From Sebastes aleutianus (lineage: Eukaryota; Chordata; Actinopteri; Perciformes; Sebastidae), in the NCBI GenBank assembly GCA_916700875.1, contig CAKAKS010000066.1:9021743-9085742 (forward strand): 64,000 bases of DNA, written 5' to 3'. A program made the translations under genes and the position numbers. Below are positions 1-11,515 of this stretch, piece by piece. How positions within the stretch are numbered: the stretch's first letter is position 1; the number at the start of each line of letters is the position of its first letter. The notes beneath the pieces are model-generated. The model was given only the letters and a program-made list of their open reading frames with translations. It was not told where the DNA came from and did not search any database.

Positions 1-979
1 AAAAAATTGCTGTAAAAAATGGCATTTGAATGTCACAAGTTGTATTTAAATTTCAGACACAACAATATGCTTAAAGACGTACATGAACAGCTTCTCAGAA
101 GTCTAAATTTGTTTTAATGGTCTGATCCCTTCATTGACCTGAGCTCCAGTTTCAAGCAGGATGAGTGAGTCTAATGCTGATATTTGACTGTTGTTCACAT
201 CGAGCCAACCTTGCTAAGGCTACGACCCTCTTTGAGAAACCCATTATGGAGCAGTTCAGTGGTATCCGTTTCTCCACACTGGGACCTGTGCTGGTGTCTA
301 CTCTCGTTTTATCATTGACATCTTTTCTCAGAAAGGTAATCCAAGAATGTTCAATTCAAAAACATCTAATTACAGAAAAAAGTAAAGTGGCTTTGTGAGC
401 AAAACTTCCCGGATTCCAAAGTTAGCTCAGTTTTTACTGGAAGGAAGAGATGTTTACTACTTTATTATTATGTCTGCTTCTGGTCATAACAGGTCGTTAA
501 AGATCTAGATCACCTTACTCGTCATTGAACAAGAACTTATTATATTTGATTTCTATTTAACCATATCACCAGAATGTTTTTTTTTATTTATTAATACAAA
601 ACCAAACGCACAGTAACACAGCCATCAAACATACAAAAACACACCCTTATGTGAAAACAGCAACCGTTTTCTCTCAAAAACACAGAATTTCAATTATACA
701 TATACTATTATGAATCGTCATTTCTCTAGTTCATATAATATACTCTTTTTTTTTCTTAGTCATATTATTGTCCTCATCTATTATTCCAACTCAAAATCCA
801 CATATAGTCTTTGACCTTGAGTTATTAGCATTATTTTGCCAGACTTCTATTTATCAAAGTCAATAATGAACTTCCTAATACTTATATTAGTAAGTTATTC
901 CATTTTATTTTATAATTGTCATTTGTATAGTTATAGTTGTTACTAAAAAATACAGCTAACATTTTTTTTCAAATGGTGG
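1..979. other. Unassigned AT-rich DNA
   Basis: AT-rich sequence with T and A runs near 570-600 and 745. A 77-codon plus-strand frame at 165-398 reads like ordinary protein (FEKPIMEQFSGIRFSTLG), but it has no ATG at its 5' edge, the frame is preceded immediately by a stop, and I recognise no family, so I do not call it a gene. Confidence 0.4.
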
Positions 980-1470
980 TGTTTGTTGCAACACAGTCTC
1001 ATGTCAGTTTGTGAAATAGTCACACAATTTCATTTGATTTGTGTACATAGACACAAACTTCCCTTTTTTTTCGTAACGCTCAGCACAACTTTCAACAACA
1101 TGAAAGTAATTAGTTAGGTTTAGGAATAGATTGATTTGGTTGGGCTTAGGCAACAAAACTACTTAGCTCTGTTCGGAAAATATCGCGGTTTGGGTCTAAA
1201 TAACATCGGAAGTAGCGTAACTTGAGTATGGAAGTTATGTGACAAATATATAAACTTTGACCTGTGGTTCCACACGGGACACCGACACCGCTCTCCTGGG
1301 CGAAAGTCCTGTGTTTTTTGACCCAACCATCCACCCTGACCTCCTCTCTATGTGGCGTTTGGCGCCCTTTATACTTCCCGGTTCACAATTATTTGGATTA
1401 CATACCAATTTATTTCATGCTGACCATCACGACAGCAAATGTGAAATTCGTGTATACTAATCAATACATT
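980..1470. mobile_element. GGCAACAAAAC family repeat, copy 1
   Basis: GGGCTTAGGCAACAAAACTA (1142), the AAAATATCGCGGTTTGGG stretch, and TCTCCTGGGCGAAAGTCCTG (1292) match in order the repeats near 32950-33360 and 46220-46390. CTCATGTCAGTTTGTGAAAT (999) at the left appears to belong to a linked part of the same composite. No intact ends. Confidence 0.6.
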
Positions 1471-1499
1471 AAATGTCATGACTTATTTCACAAACTGCT

Positions 1500-1990
1500 G
1501 TGTGACTGGGCTGCGACTTGACACAGAGGATTTAAAAGTAAAAGTCTGTACTTGAAAATGGGGTATGGTACACAGGTAAGCAGTACAGAAAAACTGGCAA
1601 GGGTTTCCAAAAACGCTAGGCAAGGTATGAGTCCAAGAAACTGAACAATGATCTAATAAACACGATGAACTGATGGCTGGAATGCTCATTGAAACAAAGA
1701 AGACGAACTACGCAAACAAAGGTGGGCACACAGACTAAATACACAAAGGAGGAAGGTAATGAGGGACAGGTGAAACTAATCAGGGCGGGGTGGTTAATCA
1801 CACAGGCGGGAAACACACAAGGGCAGGAAGTGAGAAATCTGAAACGAGAGACATACGTGAGTGCCAAAAGAAGACAGGAAATAACTGAAATACTGGAAAC
1901 GAGAAAAACACAACCCTTAATCACGGGACCAGGATGCAACCGTAGTGTGTAAACTCTCCAGAAAAGCAGCACATCCAGGCTAACTTCACT
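1500..1990 (-). mobile_element. Fragment resembling a fish LTR retrotransposon LTR
   Basis: On the minus strand this region is rich in CCTGTTT-, TTTCACCTGTCC-, CCTCCTTTGTGTATTTAG- and CTTCTTTGTTTC-like runs. From memory these resemble the long terminal repeats of teleost Ty3/gypsy-type elements. A long minus-strand frame covers much of it, but its product is low-complexity and hydrophobic and looks like chance. No terminal TG..CA pair or target duplication could be placed. Confidence 0.4.
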
Positions 1991-3130
1991 ACTTTCCCTG
2001 TCTATATGATGCATCCGGTGTGTGTTACAGGCATCATTAGCCTGTTGCTGCTGAAAAACGCAAGTCCATTGTTGTTGTGCATCGACTGTGCATAATGTAA
2101 ACATGCAACTAAGTGAGTCATTCGAATGATATAGTCTAAATTTAGCGGTACACGAATGTGAAACAATCGGAGTGAAACGTCACATGTTGTATTTAAACCC
2201 GAGCGCCAATAAATCAAACAACCGCTGAGAAACAGAGCAAACATTTTCTTGCCGGGCCGAAGCGCTCAGCGGACAGTTACAAAGTGGGCAGTGTGTTTTT
2301 AATCGCTTCATGCCACACTCCTCCTTTGGAGGCGGAGAACAAGCTTGTCGATCTGTTCCAGTGAACATCAGGGGAGAACACCTTGACGCCCGGAGCCGCT
2401 ATCTGCCACGGTGCAGTGCTGGTAATGATTAAGTATCAGTCCAGCGCACTCCTCTCATTTCCAAACTATCACTTTCACCTTCTCCACTACATCACATTTG
2501 TGGAGCAGAAGGTAATGATCCACCTGGGTGACTGCCAAGTCATTTTCTTTCCTGTGCTCTCTCTCACTCCCCATTTCACTATCCTTGTGTCTGCTTCTTG
2601 TCTCTCACTCTCTGTCTCCCACCAGCTCCCCTCTCATCTTCAAGTCTTTCAGTTTTGGTATTCATTTCTCGGGGCTGCCTGTGGAGATACGCTAAATTAG
2701 CCATGCCCACTAGGTTGAGAGAGTCAACCCCGAGAAAGGTCTCCGGCAAGAGGTCACGGAGACTGGCAGTTGTTTTACAGACTTCTTTATGGCTGTCGCA
2801 GAGCATCCGAAAGAGGCAGAAAGGTGAGAAAGGTTGTGCATGCTGCGATTATTGGCTGTACACTTTACCCTGCTGTTTAACTTTGGATATCAATCAATTC
2901 CACCAGGAGAGGAAGAGGCTTCGACTGAACCAGTGGGCTGTAAAACTTATTATGTTAAGACGCTGCACAGACTGTTGGTTTATAGTGTGATATATATTTA
3001 CAAACAGGATTGACTGGGATTGCCAAGAGTGATTGAACAATAAACTTATTTTATCCCACTTACATCCCTGGTTGCCATCCACACAATGCAAGCAGAAGGG
3101 TTCTGTTTATCTGTTTGTTGTACGTGATGT
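1991..3130. other. Unassigned mixed-composition DNA
   Basis: Short overlapping frames on both strands, none recognisable. A TATTTAAAC (2189) followed by CGAGCGCC and CCAATAAAT is vaguely promoter-like, but no transcript can be traced downstream. C/T-rich sequence around 2550-2640. Confidence 0.3.
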
Positions 3131-4257
3131 AGAGAGGTTAAGTCCCACCCCTTCCGATGGACCACCATGGGAAATATGAACGGTAGTCAACGGCGAGAGA
3201 CAATTTTGTGCCATGAATTACACATATGATGTTTGTCAATTTAAAACATAATCTTGCACGTCAAGGAAGTCACAGCTTGTTGTAAAACTGTTGAAGTAGT
3301 AGATTGTGAAAATACATAATTAGAAAGACTACACACCCAAAATTCGCTTAATGACGGGTACACACTATCTAATGACAATCGTCAGCAAAGCCCTGATTTT
3401 TTGATGGTTAAGAGTGTTTTTTACATCCTCCGATCTGCTCGGAAGTCCATCCTGGCCACACTGATTTCAAATCGCAAATATTAAACATATTTTCGATTGG
3501 ATATCCTGCTGTGTGTGGCGAACCCCGAGGACAGACGATGATGCAGTCATGTGGGAACGAACGATAGCCAATTGAGAACCAAGCTGACTTGAGCGAAAGG
3601 ACAACAACCGGTGTCATGGCGGCCACGGCTAATACATGGGCTAATGCAAAATGTGAAGCATAAAGAAGTAGTAAGATGGACCTAAGAAATGGAGGACCAA
3701 CTTGTTAATTTGTGGCAACAACGCATGTGTTTATTTAACGTGTCTCCATGACTTCAACATCTGTTAAGATTTGAAAAATATTTTAGGTGTGTGCCAGTTT
3801 TAAGTGACGACTCTCTTGCTGAAGCTACGATGCCTGTGTGTTTCGTACTGGGATGTACTCACACCGGCAACGGGTCTCGCTCGCTCTTTTGCTTCTCGGG
3901 TGATGAAAAGACCAGGAGTCGCTGATAAAACGCATCAGGTAAGATAACGTTTCAGTTGTGCTTGGTCATAGCTAAGATAACTAGTTAGTGTCGGTGACGT
4001 ATATCGTGCGAGACGAGAGATGTATTTCACTGAGCAGTTTCACACAAAACTCTATGATACTACGACAAATCTACGACAAACTGCAACTTTCCTGCCTTGC
4101 AAAATTATGTTTTGAATTGACCAACATCATGTGATTCATGGCGCAATTCAAATGGGATGAAAAAAAATATTTGTCTCTCGTCGTTGACTACCGTACATAT
4201 TTTTTCTGAAATAGGGTCTCATGGGGTCCACTGAAAGGGGCGGGACTTCACCTCTCT
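3131..4257 (+). mobile_element. Non-autonomous or decayed DNA transposon with THAP exon
   Basis: The left end (AGAGAGGTTAAGTCCC, from 3131) and the reverse complement of the right end (AGAGAGGTGAAGTCCC, ending 4257) are inverted copies over about 75 bp. Shared segments include GTAGTCAACG followed by CGAGAGACAA, and the right arm has a short extra stretch. A TA lies across each boundary (3130-3131 and 4257-4258), but I see no longer target duplication. The interior carries a decayed first exon resembling a THAP zinc finger. THAP domains are known in transposases of P-element-like and Kolobok DNA transposons, so those classes are the leading inference; the class is not settled by the ends seen here. 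Confidence 0.75.
3830..3946 (+). pseudogene. Decayed first exon encoding a THAP-type zinc finger start
   Basis: From the ATG at 3830 the frame reads MPVCFVLGCTHTGNG and goes on through SLFCFSGDEKTRSR. The early Cys-X4-Cys (residues 4 and 9) directly after MP, followed by a SLFCF-like strand, is the signature of the N-terminal half of a THAP domain (C2CH zinc finger, DNA binding). The frame then meets TGA about where THAP proteins usually have a conserved Trp. The following bases would read as a basic IKRIR-like stretch in another frame, so a one-base loss is the simplest explanation. The sequence CAGGTAAGAT follows at about 3937, a good 5' splice donor, so this looks like exon 1 of a multi-exon transposase. 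The second zinc-ligand pair (Cys, His) is not present here and would lie in a later exon that the element has lost. It is too short for ordinary gene finding. Alternative: a fragment of a host THAP gene. Confidence 0.7.
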
Positions 4258-5540
4258 ATTTACTAGAGGTAATATTACGCAACACATGGACAGATAATGC
4301 ATTTTGGCACTATGTTCTGGATTATAAACAACAATAAAACACATTCAATAATGCTGAATCTTCAAACCTAATACGTTTTGCTTTCATGAGGGAGTAGTAT
4401 TAAAAGAATTGCTGGTTCAGGGTGTCTGGAGGCGTAGGGGTTTAAGATACCAACAATGTAATCACAATGTCGTCCACCATATTTTCCACCTTTCATTTTC
4501 TGACAGCTCTCTATTGTTTCCTCTCTAACAAAGGCTGGAATGATTGCTGCTGCAGTTATCAAGAGGATTAATACATTTAAATTTATTAATTTGGCAAAAT
4601 GCAATTCAGGAAGTCTAATTTGAGAAATGCCTCGAAGAGTTTGAAGACTTATCAGATACCAAAACACTACACGGCAGCTTGTAATACTCCGAGACGGGAT
4701 TTTACAACTCAGAAAAGTTGTCACATTCATTTTAACATCTGTCTCGAAGGTTAAGGGGTAAAATGATGCTGTATATGTTAAACGTGTGTGCATGCACATA
4801 CAGTATGTCATTGCAGAATGATGTGTGTTGTGTTGCAGCAAAAGTTGAGCCAGGTTCAACTTCTGCGTCCTGTGCCCTTTATGTCAGAATGGTCAAATTG
4901 AAATGAATAAGGAGGCTATTATATCAGAGGCTATTAACACTACTTACAGGTCAAAATTTCAATCTTTGAACGTGATCACCCATTACTGCAATTATGTTCG
5001 GATGATGCACCTCATTTTGGATGACAGAAATATATATTGCTGAAATCCATCCGTATTTTCTGAGTGCTGATATTCTGTTATGATGCACAATCACTGACCT
5101 TCCTCAACAAAAGTTCAAGCAATTCTTCTCTGAAAATAATAATAAAAAAGACCTTTAGGCTTCAAACGAGGTCGAAAGAACTGGATGATTCCAGTTCATC
5201 CTGTGTGGTCTCCACAGAAACGCCTCTTCGGAGTGTAAACCCTGAGTGAAGCTCCCAGAGTACTATGTGGTGTGAATTTAAAGATGTGATCTGATGATCT
5301 GATGTGCTGACGGGTGGGAAACCTGCGCCGCTGCAGAAACTGAATCTGCGCCCTGAGATCCGAGAGGGGGTCGCTCGCAGTGGACGGCGAGGGCGATAAT
5401 CTCCCTCACCGCCCATCCCTCACTGCATCTTCCTGACTTAGCACACAAGTTAACTTGGCGAGCCTCAAAAATCCATATGGTGTTATACTGTGTGAGCGTG
5501 GGCAGCCTTTACATGCATTATTAGAGTGCACATCAAAAAA
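4258..5540. other. Unassigned; contains an unrecognised 163-codon minus frame
   Basis: A minus-strand frame from 4859 to 4368 is among the longest outside the transposon. Its product starts MNLAQLLLQHNTHHS and contains a hydrophobic run (LNVLILLITAAAIIPAF), but I recognise no family and see no splice or promoter context. AAGTTGAGCCAGGTTCAACT at 4841 is a small palindrome lying across its start. It could be the edge of an unrecognised repeat. The rest of the interval shows nothing. Confidence 0.3.
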
Positions 5541-6420
5541 GGAAGGGCAAGTTCCCTCTATAGATTAAAGGAATTGAAAGGATTACATTTTCCAGCCAGG
5601 ACGACGCTCCTACCCAGTGCAATTACCCTTTAAGAGGTTAGCCCATGCATTTCAATTAAAAATGACGAGACGATTTTATAGCCAAGGTGAAAATATGCTT
5701 TTAAAAGACAGGTTTCACGTTGCTGCAGATAAACTCACCACATCCCTCTAGCCTATATCTTCTCAGTGCTGATAATCCTCTTAATATGGTAATATATGAA
5801 ACACCTTGCTAGGATGTCTTTGAGTCGTCTGCCCCGTGTTCATATAACTCTGATTAATTTTCCCTCGCATAGAAATCGAAGAGAGATTCGAAATAGGATT
5901 TGGGACTTCCTTTGATGGGTATAGTTGACATTTAGTTGGACGATGGCACCGCACTTCCCTCGGTTATTACACGGCTGTCCATCGACGAAGAACTGAGGGG
6001 GGATCATAAACAGGTTGGATAATGAGACTGAGATAATTATCTTGGAGCTACAGCACAGTATGTAACTGTGTCATGCTCCTCTGTGCAATTACTCCATTTA
6101 AGGCCCATTAACACCAAACGTCCCAACGTTATTGTAGTAATTGTTGGTTTGATTGCATTCTTTATTAATCAAAGTGTATCTGTGACCTCTGCTAATTACT
6201 TAATCAAATAGGCTGTGGATTCCTTAATGGATTAGACGGGAAAATGCACATTTTAATTCAGTCTATATGATTGTCCTTGATGTTATTCCAGAGTCAGGGT
6301 CCAGCCTCCTTTGGTAGTTCACTCTGCTCCTGTTTGCACAGTCAAATAAACTAATTACGCACCTCTAATTTGTCTCCATTTGTGTCTTTTTAGACCACCT
6401 GTTACCGAATGGGGCACAAT
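5541..6420. promoter_or_regulatory. Candidate conserved non-coding block
   Basis: No coding frame and no recognised repeat. Homeodomain-type cores cluster here: TAATTA at 6193-6198 and 6352-6357, CTTAATCAAAT at 6199, and several ATTAAT or TAATTG words. Such clusters are common in vertebrate developmental enhancers, but AT-rich DNA produces them by chance, so this is a weak call. Confidence 0.22.
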
Positions 6421-8564
6421 AGTGGTTTATTCACTTACCAACAGAGAAGTATTGATGTGTCATGGTTGCTGCAGTTTCCACCTGTGAAATGCAAATGTGA
6501 CCGGGGCAGGGTCCAACATGGTCAGCATGCAGATTAGCTTATCGAATGGCCACAAGGTACACGGCACTTCTGACCCACCGCTGCCGCATCCACAATATTT
6601 CCTCGCTGTTTCCCTCCCTCGGCTCGTGGGCCGGGGGCCGCGCAGCAGTGAGTGGGAGGCGGAATTCAAAGAGAAAGCCTTGAAGTCGCATATTGTGAGC
6701 AGCTGCATGTTCGGCAGGAGGCGAGTGAATAGCGAGACACCTCGGTCTTATTTTAAGCTTTCACATTTCAGGTAATATTTAAGGTTTTGGTGTTTTTTTT
6801 TTTCTGCATTAGGACATTAAGTAATGTTTTTACTGTAAAATAGCTCAAATTTATCACACTGTATTCGTAAGAGATTGATAAATCACCCTTTACTCAGCCT
6901 AGGACACATCAGCAGATAAAAGACTCTATGCAGCTGTCTAAAGGAAGCAGCGAAGCAAGGCAGAGTTTAAATATTATTCATTGGTTCAAGAGCGAACAAG
7001 TCTCCCTGCCCCATAAAGCAAGAATGTAGACCGTGGAGGGTGGGAGGGGGATTCTTTTCATAGATCACGACCGTGACAGCTCTCTCCTGGACTGTCATTT
7101 GAAAGATAATCAAGAGAAACCACAGACATCACGATACTGTGATGATCAAGCAAGACATATTATACATTAAATAACATTACTTATATATTATTAACCCTAT
7201 TATCTTCCATTATAGATATACAGGTAGATAGACAGATGCACCTAGGGGGAAAACAAGATAGATGGATAAGAAAAGACTATTCAGGAATAAATCAAGTCAG
7301 AATGATCATAATGAGGAGGAAGGGGAGTTATTGTTTTAAAGATATTTATGATGGCTTATTTCCTTATTCCTGATGAAGTTTAAGTGTGCAAATGCACATG
7401 TTCTACACAATTTCCACATGGTGTCCATATGACAACATTCTCTTATTTGTATGATTTTTTCAAAATGTCATAAAACACATGTAGAACGTTAAAATACAGC
7501 AGTAATGATTTTCATTACCATACGTCTATTGCATTCTCTTCCTGAGTTTTGACTGTTAATTAAATCGGAAGCTTTGTTTGGCCAACATGAATCATTCTCC
7601 ACAGGGATTTGAAAAGATAGACGGCATGTGTGGTGTTCTTAATGAATTATTTGCTTTTACATAATTTGTCTGTATATGGATAGAAATGGTGAGATATGAG
7701 ATGAGAAAAGTGTCAGAGGAGTTTGAGCGATGAGTGCAGTGACTATATAATTGACTGTTTGCAGTTCCGTACATGTCAAGCTTTCCATTATCGCATAGCT
7801 CACACAGTTTACCGTGATAATGCAGGTTCAAGATTCTTAATAGTTTCTGAAACAATAGTCTTTCATTTCAGACAGAGGGACACAAAAGTAGGGTAGTGTC
7901 TAGAAGGGAACCCGCAAGTTGGGGAAAGTCTTTAAGGTTTGGCATTGATCTCTAATAGTTAAGGTTAGACCATTGGTTGTAGGGTAGCAAGTCTTGCAAG
8001 AGTTTTTGCAAGTTTTTGCAGATCTCAGATCAAATTTTACAATTTGCAAACCTTCTAAACATGAGCCAAAAGCAGGCTTGAGCATTGACTGTCATTTCAG
8101 CTAGCAAAATCAACAAAGTAAATCTTAATAAAGTTGAATTTAATCTGTCATTGCACATAGTACAAGTACAAGTATAACGCAATGCAGTTGTTGTTGTCGA
8201 AATCTGTTATGGGTCTTACATATGTGCTGCTACGTGTATGATATCTCGCCAAAAGACTGAGGTGAAGCTGCAGGATCCAGGCAAAAAGTCAGCACCCTCA
8301 CCAGTTAATGATCCATATAAAAGACATGGGCATAAAGAAACAAACCATGTTGTGATTTAGAGCTAGTTTGTCCTTATATTATAAAGAAAAATATAAGACT
8401 GTTATTATTTTATTACACCCCTGTTTGGTTATATAGCTTTTAATTAGCATGTGTTTGCTTTTTAATGTTATAAAAGCTTTAAGAATGTGGCCATTTGAGA
8501 AATGTGGCAATATCTCGGGTAACTATATCTTAGGTTTGTTGATTATAAACTTCCTCAAATTCAA
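6421..8564. other. Unassigned, mostly AT-rich
   Basis: A moderately GC-rich patch at 6560-6680 (CTCGTGGGCCGGGGGCCGCG) has overlapping frames on both strands but no recognisable product. A degenerate GATA-type simple repeat lies near 7210-7270. Otherwise nothing stands out. Confidence 0.35.
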
Positions 8565-8566
8565 TA

Positions 8567-8734
8567 GACCTTTTCAAACTTGACAACATAAACATTCTAA
8601 AAGAGCCCCTGGCAGAAAAAACCCTGAAGGCAAACGTCTCCCTTTTGCTTTCAATGTTTGTTAATGCAGTAGCTGACAGGAAGTAAACTTGGACCAAAGC
8701 TGTTGCCCTAGCAACAGAATGGCAATGAAAGGTC
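8567..8734. mobile_element. 168-bp TA-flanked miniature element with X-box
   Basis: TA at 8565-8566 and 8735-8736 flank GACCTTTTCA and TGAAAGGTC, short terminal inverted repeats. It carries a perfect RFX X-box palindrome GTTGCCCTAGCAAC at 8702-8715. A relative at 17022-17136 keeps both ends of the body. Too short to code for anything. Confidence 0.75.
8702..8715. promoter_or_regulatory. RFX X-box-like palindrome in a transposon
   Basis: GTTGCCCTAGCAAC is a perfect inverted repeat around its centre and fits the RFX X-box consensus (GTTGCC, short spacer, RGYAAC). RFX factors drive ciliary and some immune genes. Binding here is inference. Confidence 0.45.
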
Positions 8735-8736
8735 TA

Positions 8737-9289
8737 TAAAGAACAGGACAGAGATATCAGCATACGCCTTAACTGTAATATAGTATTATCCAGGATCTTT
8801 TTTATTTTTGCAGAATGGCCCTTGTCAGAATAATATATATTATATTATTGGATTATATTTATTTGATCGTTTGATGCCTTGCTGTATATCTGTGTATTTG
8901 TCCTTTGGTGTTTTCATAAACTGGACACGTTCCTACCCATCCTTTCTCTTTTGTTATTGCAGTGATCAGTTACTGTAATCATCTAATCTAACAGAATGAC
9001 TTGAGAGTTGTGTACCAAAGTGTCCCTATAAACAGACACGCCTACCCCCCCACTTACTTAGTGGTTTGCAGGTCTGATAATGACTCAGAGCATCGATAAA
9101 CACTCCAGATCTCTTTACTTTCATGGCAGCAATTATTTTGTGGGAGTAGGTGTCAGGATTTTCAAGTGGTGTATTTCTCATTTTAAAATGCAACTCTTCA
9201 ATTCACCTCTTGTTGGTCTCACCAATCTTTATTATTACATGCTGTGTGATTGACGTGATGGCAAGCGCCTCATTCGCTTATCACTATGT
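8737..9289. other. Unassigned AT-rich DNA
   Basis: No coding frame, repeat or RNA gene seen. A small AT-rich inversion, ATAATATATATTATATTAT, lies near 8830. Confidence 0.35.
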
Positions 9290-9500
9290 TCACTGAAGTC
9301 AATTGAAAGGCGTGTTTGAAGAATATTGTATACCAGCTGCCACTGAGTCTAATCAGTGTCTTATTTTCATTCCACAAGTAGCTACGTCAATTTGTAGCTA
9401 CTGGCTCGCAACATTTAATTTAGGTAACAAAAAAAGTGCACTCAGTAGAGTGCAGATCTCTGCCAGGTGTGTATATTGGCCACTGCTGTAATGTTTGATT
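9290..9500. other. Probable dispersed repeat fragment
   Basis: AAAGTGCACTCAGTAGAGTG (9434) followed by CAGATCTCTGCCAGG is a phrase I remember from many fish intergenic sequences. No second copy here and no ends, so the call is tentative. A short plus-strand frame across it is not convincing. Confidence 0.35.
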
Positions 9501-10106
9501 GAATTAATACAAACATTGGCATGCAAATCTGGACAGGAACAATTTTCTAATCCCTAGTGGAAACAAGATTCCAACTGAAGCAGTTGTTGAGCACTTGCGG
9601 CCCCTGCGGCAAGTTAAGAGGAATGAGGAGTCAGCAGTCAATGAAGGTATAAAACAGTTAATAAATAGTTTTTTCAGAAATTATAAACAACTGCAAGCAT
9701 GATCCTGAGGTCCTTGAGGATACAGTCATAAATGTGCACAAAAAAATGAGGCTGTGGGTCCAGTAGTATGTGAGATTAGCTGCGGACAGACAGATAGACG
9801 CACACACATGACTGAACGCATGATCTCCCTCCACACTTATGCCTGGCGGAGATAATAATGCAGGAGTTCTCTTATGTAATTGTAAATGAAGCCACAATAA
9901 CAAATTGGCTGACATAATTTTCTAATGGTTTTGTTTACAGTGGTGAGTAAGGGTCTACCTAAGACAGTATTAGTGTACTATTGCTGTAAATCACTGGAGG
10001 AAAAAGGCAAATCAGAACCACAACAATTCTACTTTTTCAAGACAATAACTAATTTTTTGTGTTTCTTATGTGTATCTCGACAGGCTTGTATGCTTTTTTT
10101 TTTTTT
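9501..10106. other. Unassigned; possible repeat at 9650-9880
   Basis: The segment ending GCCTGGCGGAGATAATAA (9841) resembles a phrase common in fish repeats, but I could not delimit it. A T run of 16 lies at 10093-10108, against the left TTAA of the T1 element. Confidence 0.3.
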
Positions 10107-10638
10107 TTAAAAGGTACAGTGTGCAGGATTTACAGATTTATTAGGGGTGTGGTTGCAGATTGCAACCAACTGAGTACCCCTCCGCTCACTTCTCCCTTTC
10201 CAAGACTGCGGTAATGTGAGCTGCAGAGTGCAAATCTGTGGTAACGCCGCTCGCCTCACTCAGAGGCCATCCTTACCATAATAACACTACTTTAGGAGCA
10301 ACGGAAGTCAGACGCCGGCTGGCGGTACCACGGTTTTGCACTCTGCCCTACCACATTTCGGAGAACTACGGTAAACGACGTAAAACGCAAAATGTCATCT
10401 CTAGAGCCAGTGTTTGGTTTGTCCATTCTGGGCTACTGTAGAAACATGGCGGGGCAACATGGCGGAGTCCGTGAAGAGGACCTGCTCCCTATGTAGATAT
10501 GTAGGGCTCATTCTAAGCTCACAAAAACTCAACGATTCTTAGTTTCAGGTGATTAAACACTTATGAAAACATAGTTATGACGATTTTATTCCATTTCTGC
10601 TAATAGATCCCCCGAAATGTTACACACTGTTCCTTTAA
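10107..10638. mobile_element. TTAA-flanked miniature transposon (family T1)
   Basis: TTAA at 10107-10110 and 10635-10638 flank ends AAGGTACAGTGTG and CACACTGTTCCT. Read inward from either TTAA, both ends give AGG-ACAGTGTG with one changed base. The interior is GC-richer than its surroundings and has short frames only, for example one across an ACATGGCGG motif repeated at 10444 and 10458. From memory this is a widespread percomorph repeat. The TTAA duplication suggests a piggyBac-like class. Confidence 0.8.
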
Positions 10639-11034
10639 TAATGCATTAAATAATTTCAGAATAGTGAATTACATTCCTTCTATAAGCATACTCTTATTTT
10701 ACATCCTGGTGTAAGTACTGTGAGTGACAGTATACTCTATTTCAAAACTATGTCTTGACTGCAGCTTCATAGCAGCAGTGAAGTGACACTCATCATGATT
10801 GTTATGACCTGAGTTTCTGCACCATTCCCTGAACTCCGTAGATCACATCAACCTGCGGAACGGAGGCTTCTGATTTTCTTCGCCCTTAACACTGCTAGCC
10901 GCCCCAAATTGACAACGAGAGATAACTGCTGAAAAACTGCTTGAACTTCAATATCCAGAAATCCCTGAAATGTAATGTCAGTAAACTGTGGGGGGTACAC
11001 CACTCCATCTTACCAATGTAGCTGATGTCAGATT
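10639..11034. other. Unassigned
   Basis: No coding frame, repeat or RNA structure recognised in this interval between two repeats. Confidence 0.35.
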
Positions 11035-11200
11035 GCAGCCCGGTCTCACCCAATGGCGTATGAATGACACGACAATTTGTAAGTCATTTCTTGTGCAATC
11101 ACAAAGCTTTTCTTGCTTTTGGCGTGTCATTTCACGCCATGTAGTCTGTACTGGCTTCAATATAAATGCATCCACGCTCTATTATAGAGGCGACTGTACA
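11035..11200. mobile_element. Fragment of CCCGGTCTCACCCAATGGCG repeat
   Basis: CCGGTCTCACCCAATGGCGT (11040), GAATGACACGACAATTTGTA and GGCGTGTCATTTCACGCCAT (11120) form an imperfect inverted pair around a central part. The left end is the complement of GTGTCATTCATACGCCATCT at 33529, so the two copies are inverted relatives. Confidence 0.55.
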
Positions 11201-11515
11201 ATCACAAATGGGAAGGAACTGTAGTATTTTCAAAAAGAAGTGGGGTGATGAGTTCAGGAAAGCTTGTCATTAATGATTTTAGTGGAGACACTTTCTTCCA
11301 AACTAATGCAGTACCTTGTCAATTTTGTAATACAAATGCCCCAAATAAAATCAGTCTTACAAAGTCGGCTGTACAAATGACTGATGACTTGAACTTAACT
11401 ACAGCAATATTTTATTGAATGTGCATTCTCTTGTTTTTTTCTTTTTATTTGTGGGAATTCAATGCAAAAGTAGCAGATTGTATTACCCTTTGTAAATAAA
11501 TGAACACGCTGACAT

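Noticed and set aside
165..398. Protein-like frame FEKPIMEQFSGIRFSTLG ending near a GTAATC donor-like site
   Set aside because: A stop immediately precedes it in frame, there is no ATG at its edge or convincing acceptor, and I recognise no family.
1616..2104. 162-codon minus-strand frame
   Set aside because: It lies largely over the LTR-like fragment, and its product is a low-complexity hydrophobic string with no domain.
2180..2240. TATTTAAAC followed by CCAATAAAT as a promoter
   Set aside because: TATA-like words are frequent in this AT-rich DNA, the order of elements is wrong for a promoter, and no downstream gene is visible.
3131..4257. Assigning the THAP element firmly to the P-element superfamily
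   Set aside because: An 8-bp target duplication is not seen, and Kolobok elements also encode THAP domains, so the class is left open.
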